Assembly: GCA_020725405.1 (NCBI GenBank)
Contig: DYFB01000082.1
Span: 1 to 53,823 of the forward strand
Source: Symbiobacterium sp.
Lineage (GTDB): Bacteria; Bacillota; Sulfobacillia; UBA995; UBA9673
Length of the DNA: 53,823 bases
Reading direction: 5' to 3'
Below are positions 1-8,782 of this stretch, piece by piece. Below the pieces are notes generated by a model. The model made no database searches, was not told the origin of the DNA, and saw nothing but the letters and a program-made list of their open reading frames with translations. The translations under genes were made by a program, and so were the position numbers. Position 1 is the stretch's first letter. Each line of letters opens with the position of its first letter.

Positions 1-140
1 ACGAGGTCCGGGTGACGGTCATCGCCACGGCCTTCGAGGACCGGCCCAAGAAGAAGAAGCGCGACCAGGCCGAGCTGGAGATAAGGCCCCTGTCCGCCGA
101 CGACCTCGAGGTTCCCACTTTCCTGCGAAAGCGCGACTGA
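1..140 (+). CDS. ftsZ: Cell division protein FtsZ, C-terminal fragment (truncated by window edge)
   Basis: Open frame from the window start ends ...EIRPLSADDLEVPTFLRKRD*, the typical FtsZ C-terminal 'ip.FLR' tail; directly upstream of spoIIGA as in many Firmicutes. Confidence 0.85.
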   Translation, partial: EVRVTVIATAFEDRPKKKKRDQAELEIRPLSADDLEVPTFLRKRD

Positions 141-214
141 CCGTCATCGTCTGCCCCAGGCTGCCGAAGCTTCTCTCTCTCTGACGATTCCGGGCCTATG
201 GCCCCCTCCCGGGT

Positions 215-248
215 TTGACACGGTCCCCCCGACGGTGCCGGTTATAAT
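215..248 (+). promoter_or_regulatory. Sigma-A-like spoIIG promoter with 22-bp spacer (TTGACA 215-220, TATAAT 243-248)
   Basis: Perfect -35 and -10 hexamers 22 bp apart just upstream of spoIIGA; the B. subtilis spoIIG promoter is known for a 22-bp spacer and Spo0A dependence. Confidence 0.7.
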
Positions 249-301
249 GGCCCAGCGTCCCCAATAAGGTATATGTCAGGAGCCTGTCGGGGGGCCAAGC
301 C

Positions 302-1216
302 TTGCCGTACGTCTACGCCGACATACTCTTCCTGGTCAACTTCTGCTTCAACTTCTCCTTGCTCTACCTTGCCGGTCGGCTGTCGAGGTCGCCGGTGGTC
401 GGCCGTCGCCTGGTCCTGGCGGCGGCCCTGGGAGCGGCCTACGGCCTGGCCTCGGTCTTCCCCGAGGCCGGGTTCCTCATGAGCCTACCGGCGAAGCTCC
501 TCGTCTCCGGGGTGATGGTGGCCGTAGCCTATCCGACCCCCCGGCTGGCGTCCTTCGGGGCCGTCCTCGGCCTCTTCTATCTCGGCGCCTTCGTCGTCGG
601 CGGAGCCGCGATGGCCTGGACCTACCTCACCTCGGACACCCCGGGCTTCCCCGGGGGCGTCGCCGGCGGGCTCGGCCTGGGGGTCGTCCTCCCGTCGGCC
701 ATGCTCGCGGCGGCCCTTCTCCACTGGGCCGTCGTCGCCGGACGGGAGAGGGCCCGCGTCCTTGCCTACTGCGTTCCGTGCCGGGTGGTCATCGGCGGCC
801 AGGAAGCCGAGTTCCCCGCCCTCATCGACACGGGCAACCGCCTCCGCGACCCCATATCCGACGCCCTCGTCGTCATCGTCGAGTACCCGGCCATAGACCG
901 CCTGCTCCCTCCGGAGATCGCTCCCGTCTGGCAGACGGCCGAGCCCGACCACCCCGACCTCGGGTCCATCGCCGGGGCCCTGGGTCCGTGGTCGTCCAGG
1001 CTGAGGCTCATACCCTTCTCATCCATCGGAAGGGCGAGCGGTCTTCTCGTCGGGTTCAAGCCCGACGCCGTGATCGTCGGCGGCCGGGGGCGGACGGTCC
1101 GGAGGACCGACGTCATCGTCTGCGTCTCGCCGCGGCCCCTGTCGGCCGGGGGCGGCTACCGCGCTCTCCTGCCGCCCGAGGCCCTGGAGGCCGACGCCGC
1201 TGCCCGGGCCAGCTGA
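302..1216 (+). CDS. spoIIGA: Sporulation sigma-E factor-processing peptidase SpoIIGA (TTG start)
   Basis: Polytopic N-terminus ([23 protein letters not shown]) plus aspartic protease-like [12 protein letters not shown]; immediately upstream of sigE. Confidence 0.93.
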   Translation: MPYVYADILFLVNFCFNFSLLYLAGRLSRSPVVGRRLVLAAALGAAYGLASVFPEAGFLMSLPAKLLVSGVMVAVAYPTPRLASFGAVLGLFYLGAFVVGGAAMAWTYLTSDTPGFPGGVAGGLGLGVVLPSAMLAAALLHWAVVAGRERARVLAYCVPCRVVIGGQEAEFPALIDTGNRLRDPISDALVVIVEYPAIDRLLPPEIAPVWQTAEPDHPDLGSIAGALGPWSSRLRLIPFSSIGRASGLLVGFKPDAVIVGGRGRTVRRTDVIVCVSPRPLSAGGGYRALLPPEALEADAAARAS

Positions 1217-1272
1217 GGTGCCCGGGCCGGCGGAACTGCCCGGGCCGGCGGAACTGCCCGGGCCAGGAATCC
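1201..1272. repeat. 18-bp tandem repeat, about 4 units (TGCCCGGGCCGGCGGAAC), spanning the spoIIGA stop codon and spoIIGA-sigE gap
   Basis: Units begin at 1201, 1219, 1237, 1255; read directly. Confidence 0.85.
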
Positions 1273-1295
1273 TGCGAGGGAGAGGAAGAGCGAAA

Positions 1296-2054
1296 ATGGA
1301 CGGTGGACCTGTGACCGTGTCCCGCCCGACCCTGTGGACGAGACTCCGCTGGTCTCTCGTCCTCACCATCCAGCGTTGGTGCCGGATGCTCGGCCTGGCC
1401 GCAGGCCGGCCCGATCACTACGTGGGGACGAGCGAGGCCCTGCCCCCGCCCCTGTCCCCCGACGAGGAGGCCTACCTCCTTGAGCGCCTGCAGGCGGGGG
1501 ACCGGAGCGTCTGCGGGGCGCTCATCGAGCGCAACCTGAGGCTGGTCGTCTACATCGCGAAGAAGTTCGACAACACCCGGGTGGGGATAGAGGACCTCGT
1601 CTCGATCGGGACCATCGGACTCATCAAGGCCGTCAACACCTTCGATCCCGGCCGCCGCATCAAGCTCGCCACGTACGCGTCCAAGTGCATCGAAAACGAG
1701 ATTCTCATGTTCCTGCGCCGCAACCCGCCCAGGGCGGAGGTGTCCTTCGACGAGCCCCTGAACGTGGACTGGGATGGAAACGAGCTCCTACTCTCGGATG
1801 TCCTGGGGACGGACGCCAACGTCACCTACCGGGAGCTCGAGGAGGAGGTCGACCGGGTTCTCCTCCGGAAGGCGATGACCAAGCTCACCGAGAGGGAGCA
1901 GAAGATAATGCAGCTCCGCTTCGGCCTGGGCGATGGACAGGAGCGGACCCAGAAGGAGGTGGCCGACCGCCTCGGTATCTCCCAGTCCTACATCTCGCGG
2001 CTTGAAAAACGAATCATAAAGCGACTTCGACAGGAAATGGCGGCCATGATGTGA
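1296..2054 (+). CDS. sigE: RNA polymerase sporulation sigma factor SigE (pro-form)
   Basis: Sigma-70 regions 2-4 ([49 protein letters not shown]); pro-sequence followed by [13 protein letters not shown]. Longest ORF begins at 1218; ATG at 1296 preferred. Confidence 0.93.
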   Translation: MDGGPVTVSRPTLWTRLRWSLVLTIQRWCRMLGLAAGRPDHYVGTSEALPPPLSPDEEAYLLERLQAGDRSVCGALIERNLRLVVYIAKKFDNTRVGIEDLVSIGTIGLIKAVNTFDPGRRIKLATYASKCIENEILMFLRRNPPRAEVSFDEPLNVDWDGNELLLSDVLGTDANVTYRELEEEVDRVLLRKAMTKLTEREQKIMQLRFGLGDGQERTQKEVADRLGISQSYISRLEKRIIKRLRQEMAAMM

Positions 2055-2134
2055 CGTGCGACGCACCCCTGTGCGGCAGCGGCTGGTCGCCGTCCAGTGC
2101 GCGGTGCTGGGGCCGGGCGCCGCGAACCAACCTA

Positions 2135-2241
2135 AGAGAAGTGAAGGCAGGGAAGGGGAGCGAGAGAAGGGGAGTGAGAGAAGGGGAGCGAGAGAAGGGG
2201 AGGCAAAGAAGGGCAGGGGAGAAGGGAAGGGAGAGAAGAGG
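2135..2241. repeat. Polypurine tract containing 14-bp tandem repeat (GGGGAGCGAGAGAA x4)
   Basis: Units at 2155, 2169, 2183, 2197; about 100 nt almost all purine on the + strand. Confidence 0.85.
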
Positions 2242-2256
2242 ATATCCCCTTCGTCA

Positions 2257-2285
2257 AAACATACTTACTGATGGGAAGTATGTTT
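2257..2285. promoter_or_regulatory. AT-rich inverted repeat AAACATACTT-N9-AAGTATGTTT upstream of sigG
   Basis: Perfect 10-bp arms 2257-2266 and 2276-2285 in a GC-rich intergenic region; function unknown. Confidence 0.6.
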
Positions 2286-2368
2286 CCGGAAGATGAACCA
2301 TCCCTAACCGGCATACCCCCCGGCCTTCTGCGAACCGAGGCCTGCAAACCTTGACCGGCCGCCGCCGG

Positions 2369-2440
2369 CCCCGGCGGACCAGCCCCGGCTGATCGGCCCC
2401 GCCGGACCAGCCCCGGCTGATCGGCCCCGGCGAGCCCGCC
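2369..2440. repeat. 28-bp tandem repeat, about 2.5 units (CCCCGSCGGACCAGCCCCGGCTGATCGG)
   Basis: Units start at 2369, 2397, partial at 2425. Confidence 0.8.
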
Positions 2441-2538
2441 CCCGACGGAGCTCCGGCGGAATAGAGGTCCCGCCCGGCGGGCATACTCACCCCTAGTCCA
2501 CATCCTAAGAATTACCAGTGGGCAGGGGGAACTGGCTC

Positions 2539-3312
2539 GTGCTTGTCAACAAGGTCGAGATCTGCGGCGTTAACACGTCCAAGCTCCCAGTCCTCACGGC
2601 CGCCAAGATGCGCGAGCTCTTCCTGCGCATGAAAGGCGGCGACCGGACAGCCCGCGAACAGCTCATCCACGGTAACCTCCGGCTCGTTCTGAGCGTCATC
2701 CAACGCTTCAACAACCGCGGCGAGTACGTCGACGACCTCTTCCAGGTCGGCTGCATCGGACTCATCAAGGCCATCGACAACTTCGACCTCGGGCAGAACG
2801 TCAAGTTCTCCACTTACGCCGTGCCGATGATCATCGGCGAGATTCGTCGCTATCTCCGGGACAACAACCCCATCCGGGTCAGCCGGTCCCTCCGCGACGT
2901 GGCCTACAAGGCCCTCCAGGTCCGTGACGGCCTTGTCAACAAGTATTCCCGCGAACCCACGATCACCGAGATATCCCGGGAGCTGAAGATGCCCCGCGAG
3001 GAGGTCGTCTTCGCCCTCGACGCCATCCAGGAACCCATCTCCCTCTTCGACCCGGTCTACCACGACGGCGGGGACCCGATCTACGTGATGGACCAGATAG
3101 GGGACGAGAAGAATCAGGACTCCAACTGGCTCGAGGGCATCTCCATCCGGGAGGCCATGGAGAAGCTGACCGAGCGGGAGAAGCTCATCCTCTCGCTGAG
3201 GTTCTACGAGGGCAAGACCCAGATGGAAGTAGCCGACGAGATAGGTATCTCGCAAGCCCAGGTCTCGCGCCTGGAAAAGGCCGCGCTGGGGCACATGCGC
3301 AAGCTCATGTAA
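2539..3312 (+). CDS. sigG: RNA polymerase sporulation sigma factor SigG (GTG start)
   Basis: VNKVEICGVNTSKLPVLTAAKMRELF N-terminus and regions 2-4 typical of SigG; follows sigE. Confidence 0.93.
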   Translation: MLVNKVEICGVNTSKLPVLTAAKMRELFLRMKGGDRTAREQLIHGNLRLVLSVIQRFNNRGEYVDDLFQVGCIGLIKAIDNFDLGQNVKFSTYAVPMIIGEIRRYLRDNNPIRVSRSLRDVAYKALQVRDGLVNKYSREPTITEISRELKMPREEVVFALDAIQEPISLFDPVYHDGGDPIYVMDQIGDEKNQDSNWLEGISIREAMEKLTEREKLILSLRFYEGKTQMEVADEIGISQAQVSRLEKAALGHMRKLM

Positions 3313-3461
3313 GCTCCCGGACCCGGGGCCGGCGGCCGACCGCAGCCCGGCGGCGGCCGGCGGAGGTGCGACTTGCCTGGACCTGCCTGGCCTTCCCGAC
3401 GCTCCCGCGGATTACCCCTCCTTGCCCGGAGAAGACTAGCTAGACGGCGGCCCGGGGCGGA

Positions 3462-3580
3462 GAGCCGCCCGCGGCTCGGCCTCGGCCGGGGGAGCGAGCC
3501 GCCCGCGGCTCGGCCTCGGCCGGGGGAGCGAGCCGTCCGCGGCCCGGCCTCGGCCGGGGAAGCGAGCCGGACCGGGGAAG
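3462..3580. repeat. 34-bp tandem repeat, about 3.5 units (GAGCCGCCCGCGGCTCGGCCTCGGCCGGGGGAGC)
   Basis: Units at 3462, 3496, 3530, partial 3564, between sigG and spoIIR. Confidence 0.85.
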
Positions 3581-3599
3581 CGAAGAGAACCGGGCCTGT

Positions 3600-4730
3600 T
3601 TGGAGGAAGTCACCGTGAAGCCAGACTTCAGAGCCGGCGCCGTCAGAACGAGCGCCGTCGACACGGGGAGGCCTGTCGCTCCCGCGAGAGCGGGCCGCGG
3701 CCGGGAGGTTGTCGGCCGGGTCCTTCTCGCGGGTCTCATCCTCTTCATCACCGCCGTGGTTCACGCCGGGTGGGAGCTCCGGGCCGAGAAGGCCTACAAC
3801 ATGCACAATCTCGTGCGCCTGCACGTCGTCGCCAACAGCGACGGACCGGCGGACCAGGCTCTCAAGCTGGAGGTCAGGGACGCCATCCTCCGGGTCTCGG
3901 GCGACCTGTTTACCGCCCGGGCTCCCGAGGACGCCACCTCCATCATCAGGGCCAATCTGGCGACCTTCGAGGAGGCGGCCAGGGACGTCGTCCGCGAAGC
4001 GGGCTCCGACTATCCGGTGAGGGCCGAGTTCGGGGTCTTCGCCTTTCCGGAGCGGACGTACGGGCCCCTCGTTCTGCGAGCCGGGGACTACCCGGCCCTC
4101 CGTGTCGTTCTCGGCGACGGACAGGGGACCAACTGGTGGTGCATTCTCTTTCCGCCCCTGTGCTTTCTCGATGTCGTGGGGGGTGGTCCGGACGCGGCCC
4201 GGAAGGTCGCCGCCGGGGATGGCTCGAGCGGAGCGGCCCGGGTAGTCTCCCTCCGTTCCCTATCTCCCGAGGAGAGGCGGGACCTCGAAAGGGTTCTCGA
4301 GCGCGTCCTGGAGAGAACCCGGGCCGGAGGGGCGCAGCCGGGGGGCGCACCGACCCACGCCGCCGGCGGAGCCGGAGGGGTCGGGCTCCTGGTCGCCGTC
4401 TCGACCGGCTCCGGCGCCCTGGTCGACCTTGGCTTCGGTGACCTTGGCTCCGGCAATCCCGGCTCCGGTGATGTCAGCATCGGCGCTCTCGGTTTCGAGG
4501 ACGCCGACCTCGACGACCTCGCCAGCGTCACCGCCGCGGGCCGCGACCCCGCCCCGGATTCGGGATACCTCGTTCTCGTGGCCGACACGGGAAACCATGG
4601 TCTCGAAGTGCGCCTATTCGTCGTTGAGCGGTTCAGGGAGCTCATGAGGGCCCTCGCCCGGGCTTTCCCGTGGCTCTTCCGGGAGGAAGGGTCGGCGGTC
4701 GGCCTCGGCGGTGCGAATCCCGACCGCTGA
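3600..4730 (+). CDS. spoIIR: Stage II sporulation protein R (SpoIIR)
   Basis: MHNLVRLHVVANSDGPADQALKLEVRDAIL and VRAEFGVFAFPERTYGPLVLRAGDYPALRVVLGDGQGTNWWCILFPPLCFLD match SpoIIR. Confidence 0.92.
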   Translation: MEEVTVKPDFRAGAVRTSAVDTGRPVAPARAGRGREVVGRVLLAGLILFITAVVHAGWELRAEKAYNMHNLVRLHVVANSDGPADQALKLEVRDAILRVSGDLFTARAPEDATSIIRANLATFEEAARDVVREAGSDYPVRAEFGVFAFPERTYGPLVLRAGDYPALRVVLGDGQGTNWWCILFPPLCFLDVVGGGPDAARKVAAGDGSSGAARVVSLRSLSPEERRDLERVLERVLERTRAGGAQPGGAPTHAAGGAGGVGLLVAVSTGSGALVDLGFGDLGSGNPGSGDVSIGALGFEDADLDDLASVTAAGRDPAPDSGYLVLVADTGNHGLEVRLFVVERFRELMRALARAFPWLFREEGSAVGLGGANPDR

Positions 4731-4766
4731 CAGCCCCGCCCTGTGGCCGTTCCCTTCTCACTCCGT

Positions 4767-4857
4767 GGCCGGAGCCGACGGCCGGAGCCGACGGCCGGAG
4801 CCGACGGACGGAGCCGGCGGGCGAAGCCAGCGGACGGAGCCGACGGGCTGAGCCGAC
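4767..4857. repeat. 13-bp tandem repeat, about 7 units (GGCCGGAGCCGAC)
   Basis: Units at 4767, 4780, 4793, 4806, 4819, 4832, 4845. Confidence 0.85.
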
Positions 4858-4868
4858 GTGGGCCAGAC

Positions 4869-6143
4869 CTACTGGTCCGACGGTCGTTCCATATCCAGGA
4901 CCACGCGAAGCTCGAGGTTCGTTCCGAGACGCCTAATCGATAGCACCGCGGTGTCCCCGATGGCGTGGCTCCAGAGGGCCGCGGCCACCTCCTCCATGGT
5001 GTCCGTCCGGCGGCCGTCGATGGCCCAGATGTAGTCGCCGGGACGAAGGCCCGCGCGGGCGGCGGGGCTTGCCGGGTGAACCTCCACGACAAGGAGTCCG
5101 GTCGTCGAGGGCAGTCCGTAGAAGGCTTCCCAGCTCTCCTCGAGCGTGGCGCCGAGCCAGGGGCGGATGACCCGGCCGTGCTCGACGAGCTCGGCGACAA
5201 TGGAAGCGATAACGTCGGCCGGCACGGCGAAGCCGAGACCCTCGTAGCCCCCGCCAATCTTCAGCGAGGTCATGCCGATGACCTCGCCGCGTGCATTCAG
5301 GAGCGGTCCGCCGCTGTTGCCGGGGTTGATGGCCGCGTCGGTCTGGATGAAGCGGTAGAGCTCCCCCAGGCCGCGGCCCAGCCCGCTGACGATGCCGGCC
5401 GTGACCGTGTTCCGGAGCCGGAACGACCCCGGGCTGCCGATGGCTATCACGGGTTCGCCCACCCGGACCTTCTCGATGTCGGCCAGGGGAAGGGCCGGAA
5501 GCCCTTCGAGGGGGACCCGGAGTAGGGCGACGTCGGAGAGCTGGTCGGAGACGACCATGTCCAGCGACGGGACCTCGTAAGAGCGGCCGTCGGACAGGAT
5601 GATCATGAGGCGGCTCGCCCCGCGGATGACGTGGTCGTTGGTCACAATCCAGCCGTCGGAGCGGTAGACGAAACCGCTCCCGAAGGCGAATGATTCGACG
5701 TCCCGTCCGTACTCGTCCCTGACGCGGTGGAACGAGACGATTCCGACGACGGACGGTGACGTTACCTCCACCAAGCGGGAGACGTCGAGCGCGGTGATGA
5801 GCCCGGCGGGGGCCGTCCCCGTGCCGCTTGTGATTACAATCCGGTTCTCGGCCTGGATGTAGTTCACCTGGTAGTTGAGGGCCTCGGCGAGGAAGCGCAC
5901 GGGGACGAGGATGCGGCCGCCGATGTTGACGGGCGGGACGTCGCAGGGGATGATCGCCCCGTTGACCACCAGGGTTATCGGACCGCCCGCGGCGGCCAGG
6001 GCCGGGGTCGGTCCGGCCGAAAGGACGACGAGGGCCAGGCTCAGGAGGAGGGCCACGGCTCCCGACGCCCAGCGGGGGGCGGTCGAGGCGTGCGGGCGCC
6101 CGGGCGAGAACCGCCCGTGTCCGCGGTGGGTCGGCTTAGGCAC
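4869..6143 (-). CDS. S1C-family HtrA/DegP-like serine protease with N-terminal copper-amine-oxidase 'stalk' domain and C-terminal PDZ
   Basis: Triad motifs TNDHVIRG, DVALLRVP, NPGNSGGPLLN; stalk domain ITLVVNGAIIPCDVPPVNIGGRILVPVRFLAEALN; PDZ. GTG start at 6143 with AAAGGAG upstream; longest ORF to 6200. Confidence 0.88.
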   Translation of the reverse strand: MPKPTHRGHGRFSPGRPHASTAPRWASGAVALLLSLALVVLSAGPTPALAAAGGPITLVVNGAIIPCDVPPVNIGGRILVPVRFLAEALNYQVNYIQAENRIVITSGTGTAPAGLITALDVSRLVEVTSPSVVGIVSFHRVRDEYGRDVESFAFGSGFVYRSDGWIVTNDHVIRGASRLMIILSDGRSYEVPSLDMVVSDQLSDVALLRVPLEGLPALPLADIEKVRVGEPVIAIGSPGSFRLRNTVTAGIVSGLGRGLGELYRFIQTDAAINPGNSGGPLLNARGEVIGMTSLKIGGGYEGLGFAVPADVIASIVAELVEHGRVIRPWLGATLEESWEAFYGLPSTTGLLVVEVHPASPAARAGLRPGDYIWAIDGRRTDTMEEVAAALWSHAIGDTAVLSIRRLGTNLELRVVLDMERPSDQ

Positions 6144-6190
6144 GTCTATCGCTTCTCCTTTCTCAGCGAGGGAGCCCTTGTCCTGGCGAA

Positions 6191-6272
6191 GCGGCCCCAC
6201 GGGCCGGAGCCTCTACAGGCCGGACGGCGGACGGCGGAGCGGCCCCGCGGGCCGGAGCCTCTACAGGCCGGA
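6191..6272. repeat. Two 34-bp direct repeats (GCGGCCCCRCGGGCCGGAGCCTCTACAGGCCGGA), 48-bp period
   Basis: Copies 6191-6224 and 6239-6272 differ at one base. Confidence 0.85.
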
Positions 6273-8447
6273 GCCCGCCGTCCGAACCTGGACGCTCAGC
6301 CCGTAACCGCCCCAGCCTGAGGTCCCGGCCTGGACCACGGCGACGTAGTAGGTTCCGGCCGCCGGGCAGACCCACTCGAGGCGGGAGGCCTGGAGGCTGT
6401 CTCCGGCCGGGTCGTTGTCGTTGTAAGCGAGGGCTTTCGCCGGGGGGTCCCCGAAGAGGATGATGAGGGTGTCACAGGCCGGTGAGAGACCGAAGGTGCT
6501 GATGACGTAGGTGACTCCCGGAAGACCCTCGAACGAGAACCACTCCACGTCCCCCGGACCCAGGAGCGAGCCGGCGACGGGCCTGCCGTCGGTGGACAGG
6601 GGAAGGGCGGTCTCGACCGTGTCGTTCCGCTTGGGGCCGTAGGTGCTGACCGCGAAGACGTAGGACCCCAGGTTCCCGCCGGAGGACGAGACGCTGGCGT
6701 AGACCGGACCGTTGAAATCGGCCGTCCAGGCGATGAGACTGGCCGGGCCCTGGTAGTCGTCGTTCGCGGCGAGGTCGGAGACGCCGTCCCGCGTCAGCCG
6801 GAGCTTCGTGTCGCAGCCGGGGGACAGACCGAGAGTCTGCACGTAATAGGTCACGCCGGCCTTGGCGCTGAAGGTGTACCAGTCCTCCTCGTCGGGGCTG
6901 ACGAGCCAGTCGAACCAGGCCCAGGAGTCCACGTCGGTGGCCACCGCGCCGGCGACGCCCGTCCACCACTCCATGGGTTGAGTCGTGAGGGAGATGGTGT
7001 AGGTCCCCCCGCGGGTGGCCACTCCGGAGACCTCGAACTCGTAGCGGCCGTCGGCCGGGCAGAGCCACCTCAGGCGCGAGCCCAGCTTCTCGCTTCCCCA
7101 ATTGTCGTCGGTCATGAGAAGACGGCCGTCGGGGGCGTAGAGGGAGAGGACGGTATCGGACCCCTCCCCTAGGCCCAGGGTCTCGATGTCGTGGAGCACG
7201 TTCGCCCGGGCCTCGAAGTAGTACCGGTCACGGTCGGTCGGGCTGTCGAGGAAGCCCGTCACGCCCCCGGCGTCGGGGCGCACCTCGCGGGCTCCCTCGC
7301 TTGAGCTGTCGGGGTCGGAAGTGGGGAAAAGCTCGAGCGTGTAGCCTCCGGCCGTGCTGCGCCGCCCCTCGACCCTGACGTAGTAGGTGCCCGGCTCGGT
7401 GGCGACGACTCGCACCTCCGACCATCCGGGCCAGCCCTCGTCGTAGACGGCCTCGTCGTTCCGGCCGAGGACGAGGTCGAGGTCCGGCGCGTAGACGGTC
7501 AGGACGGTATCGAGGCCGCCGGAGAGGTCCCTGGTCCGGACCGTCCAGATGCTGGCCTCGGTGACGGTGAAGCTGTAGTAGTCGAGATCGCGGAGGTCCT
7601 TCAGGCGTCCCGGGACGGAGCCGCCGCCGGCCAGCCGGTTGTCCGCGCCGGCCGGGTGGTCGTCGGCCTCCTCCGTCCTGATGGTGATGACGCCGGTTCC
7701 AGTCTGATAGTGGACCGAGGCGCCGAGCTTCTCGGCGATGAAGCGGAAGGGGACCATGGTGAAGTCCCCGACGAGCGCGGGGGGCGCGTCGAGCGGGACC
7801 TTCTCCCCGTTGACCTCGGCCTCGCCACGGCCGACCCACATCTTGATGACCGTCGGTCCCAGGACGACGACGGCCTTCTTCTCGGAGTCCACCCAGTCCA
7901 CGAAAGCTCCGAGACTCTCGCCGACGAACCTCAAGGGCACCAGGGTGCGGTCCCGGCGGACGACAGGAGCGGCCGCCAGGGTTACCTCGACCCCGTTCAC
8001 CCGGGCGAGCCTGCTCCCCACTGTCAGAATGACCACGACCGGGTCGGCCGTGGCCCTGGCGGCGACGAGTCCGGCCGGGCCCGGTGTCTTGTCGTCGTGG
8101 GAGACGACGACCTTGTACCAATAGTCCTGGTCGTTGTGGACCGTTCCGTCGGTGAACTCCGGACGCCCGAGGGGGAGAGGGGTGAGAAGCCGCCACGGTC
8201 CCTCGGGCCCGGCAGACGAGCGGTGGACGAGATAGCCTCCGACCGGGCGGGTGGGCGAGGGGGGCTCGGACCAGGTGAGCTTCACCCAGCCGCTGCCGAC
8301 CTCCGCCGTGAGGCCGGGGAGGTCGGCGTCCGCGGAGCCCGACGTCGGCGGGGAAGCCAGGCCGAGGACCAGAACGAGGACCAACACCTGCGCCGCTGCC
8401 GATCGGGGGAGACGCGGCGCGGAGCCTGCGGTTTTCCTGGCGGACAT
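6261..8447 (-). CDS. Secreted protein: fibronectin-III-like domain, copper-amine-oxidase stalk domain, multiple bacterial pre-peptidase C-terminal (PPC) repeats
   Basis: Signal peptide; VRLNGVEVTL/LVPLRFVGESLGAFVDW stalk; repeated DRDYYxFxA...YxVxxxGLS..DTxLxLY pattern. ATG at 8447 preceded by AGGAGG. Confidence 0.82.
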   Translation of the reverse strand: MSARKTAGSAPRLPRSAAAQVLVLVLVLGLASPPTSGSADADLPGLTAEVGSGWVKLTWSEPPSPTRPVGGYLVHRSSAGPEGPWRLLTPLPLGRPEFTDGTVHNDQDYWYKVVVSHDDKTPGPAGLVAARATADPVVVILTVGSRLARVNGVEVTLAAAPVVRRDRTLVPLRFVGESLGAFVDWVDSEKKAVVVLGPTVIKMWVGRGEAEVNGEKVPLDAPPALVGDFTMVPFRFIAEKLGASVHYQTGTGVITIRTEEADDHPAGADNRLAGGGSVPGRLKDLRDLDYYSFTVTEASIWTVRTRDLSGGLDTVLTVYAPDLDLVLGRNDEAVYDEGWPGWSEVRVVATEPGTYYVRVEGRRSTAGGYTLELFPTSDPDSSSEGAREVRPDAGGVTGFLDSPTDRDRYYFEARANVLHDIETLGLGEGSDTVLSLYAPDGRLLMTDDNWGSEKLGSRLRWLCPADGRYEFEVSGVATRGGTYTISLTTQPMEWWTGVAGAVATDVDSWAWFDWLVSPDEEDWYTFSAKAGVTYYVQTLGLSPGCDTKLRLTRDGVSDLAANDDYQGPASLIAWTADFNGPVYASVSSSGGNLGSYVFAVSTYGPKRNDTVETALPLSTDGRPVAGSLLGPGDVEWFSFEGLPGVTYVISTFGLSPACDTLIILFGDPPAKALAYNDNDPAGDSLQASRLEWVCPAAGTYYVAVVQAGTSGWGGYGLSVQVRTAGSGL

Positions 8448-8736
8448 GCCCTGAAGCCTCCTCTTATCGACGGCGGCCGGTCCTCTTGTCGACCACGGTC
8501 GCCCTGCTCCCGCCCTCCGGCCGGGCGGGGCCGGGATACGCCGGTTCGTTTCCACACCTGGCCGATATTCCCTGTGGCGGGTCCGCCATGCCGCCGGCGC
8601 CCAGGCCGCTCTCCGGGCGCAAGGTACACCGAGTCCCCGGGACGAATGACAGGTGTTGAATAGGTGCGCAGTGAACCCGGTCGTGCTGGGTCCACCGCCG
8701 ACCCGGTGGCAGACGACGAGCCGGAAGTCGGCGCGT

Positions 8737-8759
8737 AACCTCGCCGGCTCCTTATCGTC
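8737..8759 (+). promoter_or_regulatory. Candidate ECF-type autoregulatory promoter (AAC-N16-CGTC)
   Basis: GTAACC...CGTCT 24 nt upstream of the ECF sigma GTG start; resembles AAC/CGTC elements of ECF sigma promoters. Confidence 0.5.
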
Positions 8760-8782
8760 TTGACCGTTAGGGGGACGATTGC

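Noticed and set aside
4088-5257. 389-aa minus-strand ORF
   Set aside because: Antisense to spoIIR and overlapping htrA out of frame; Arg/Ser/Pro-rich.
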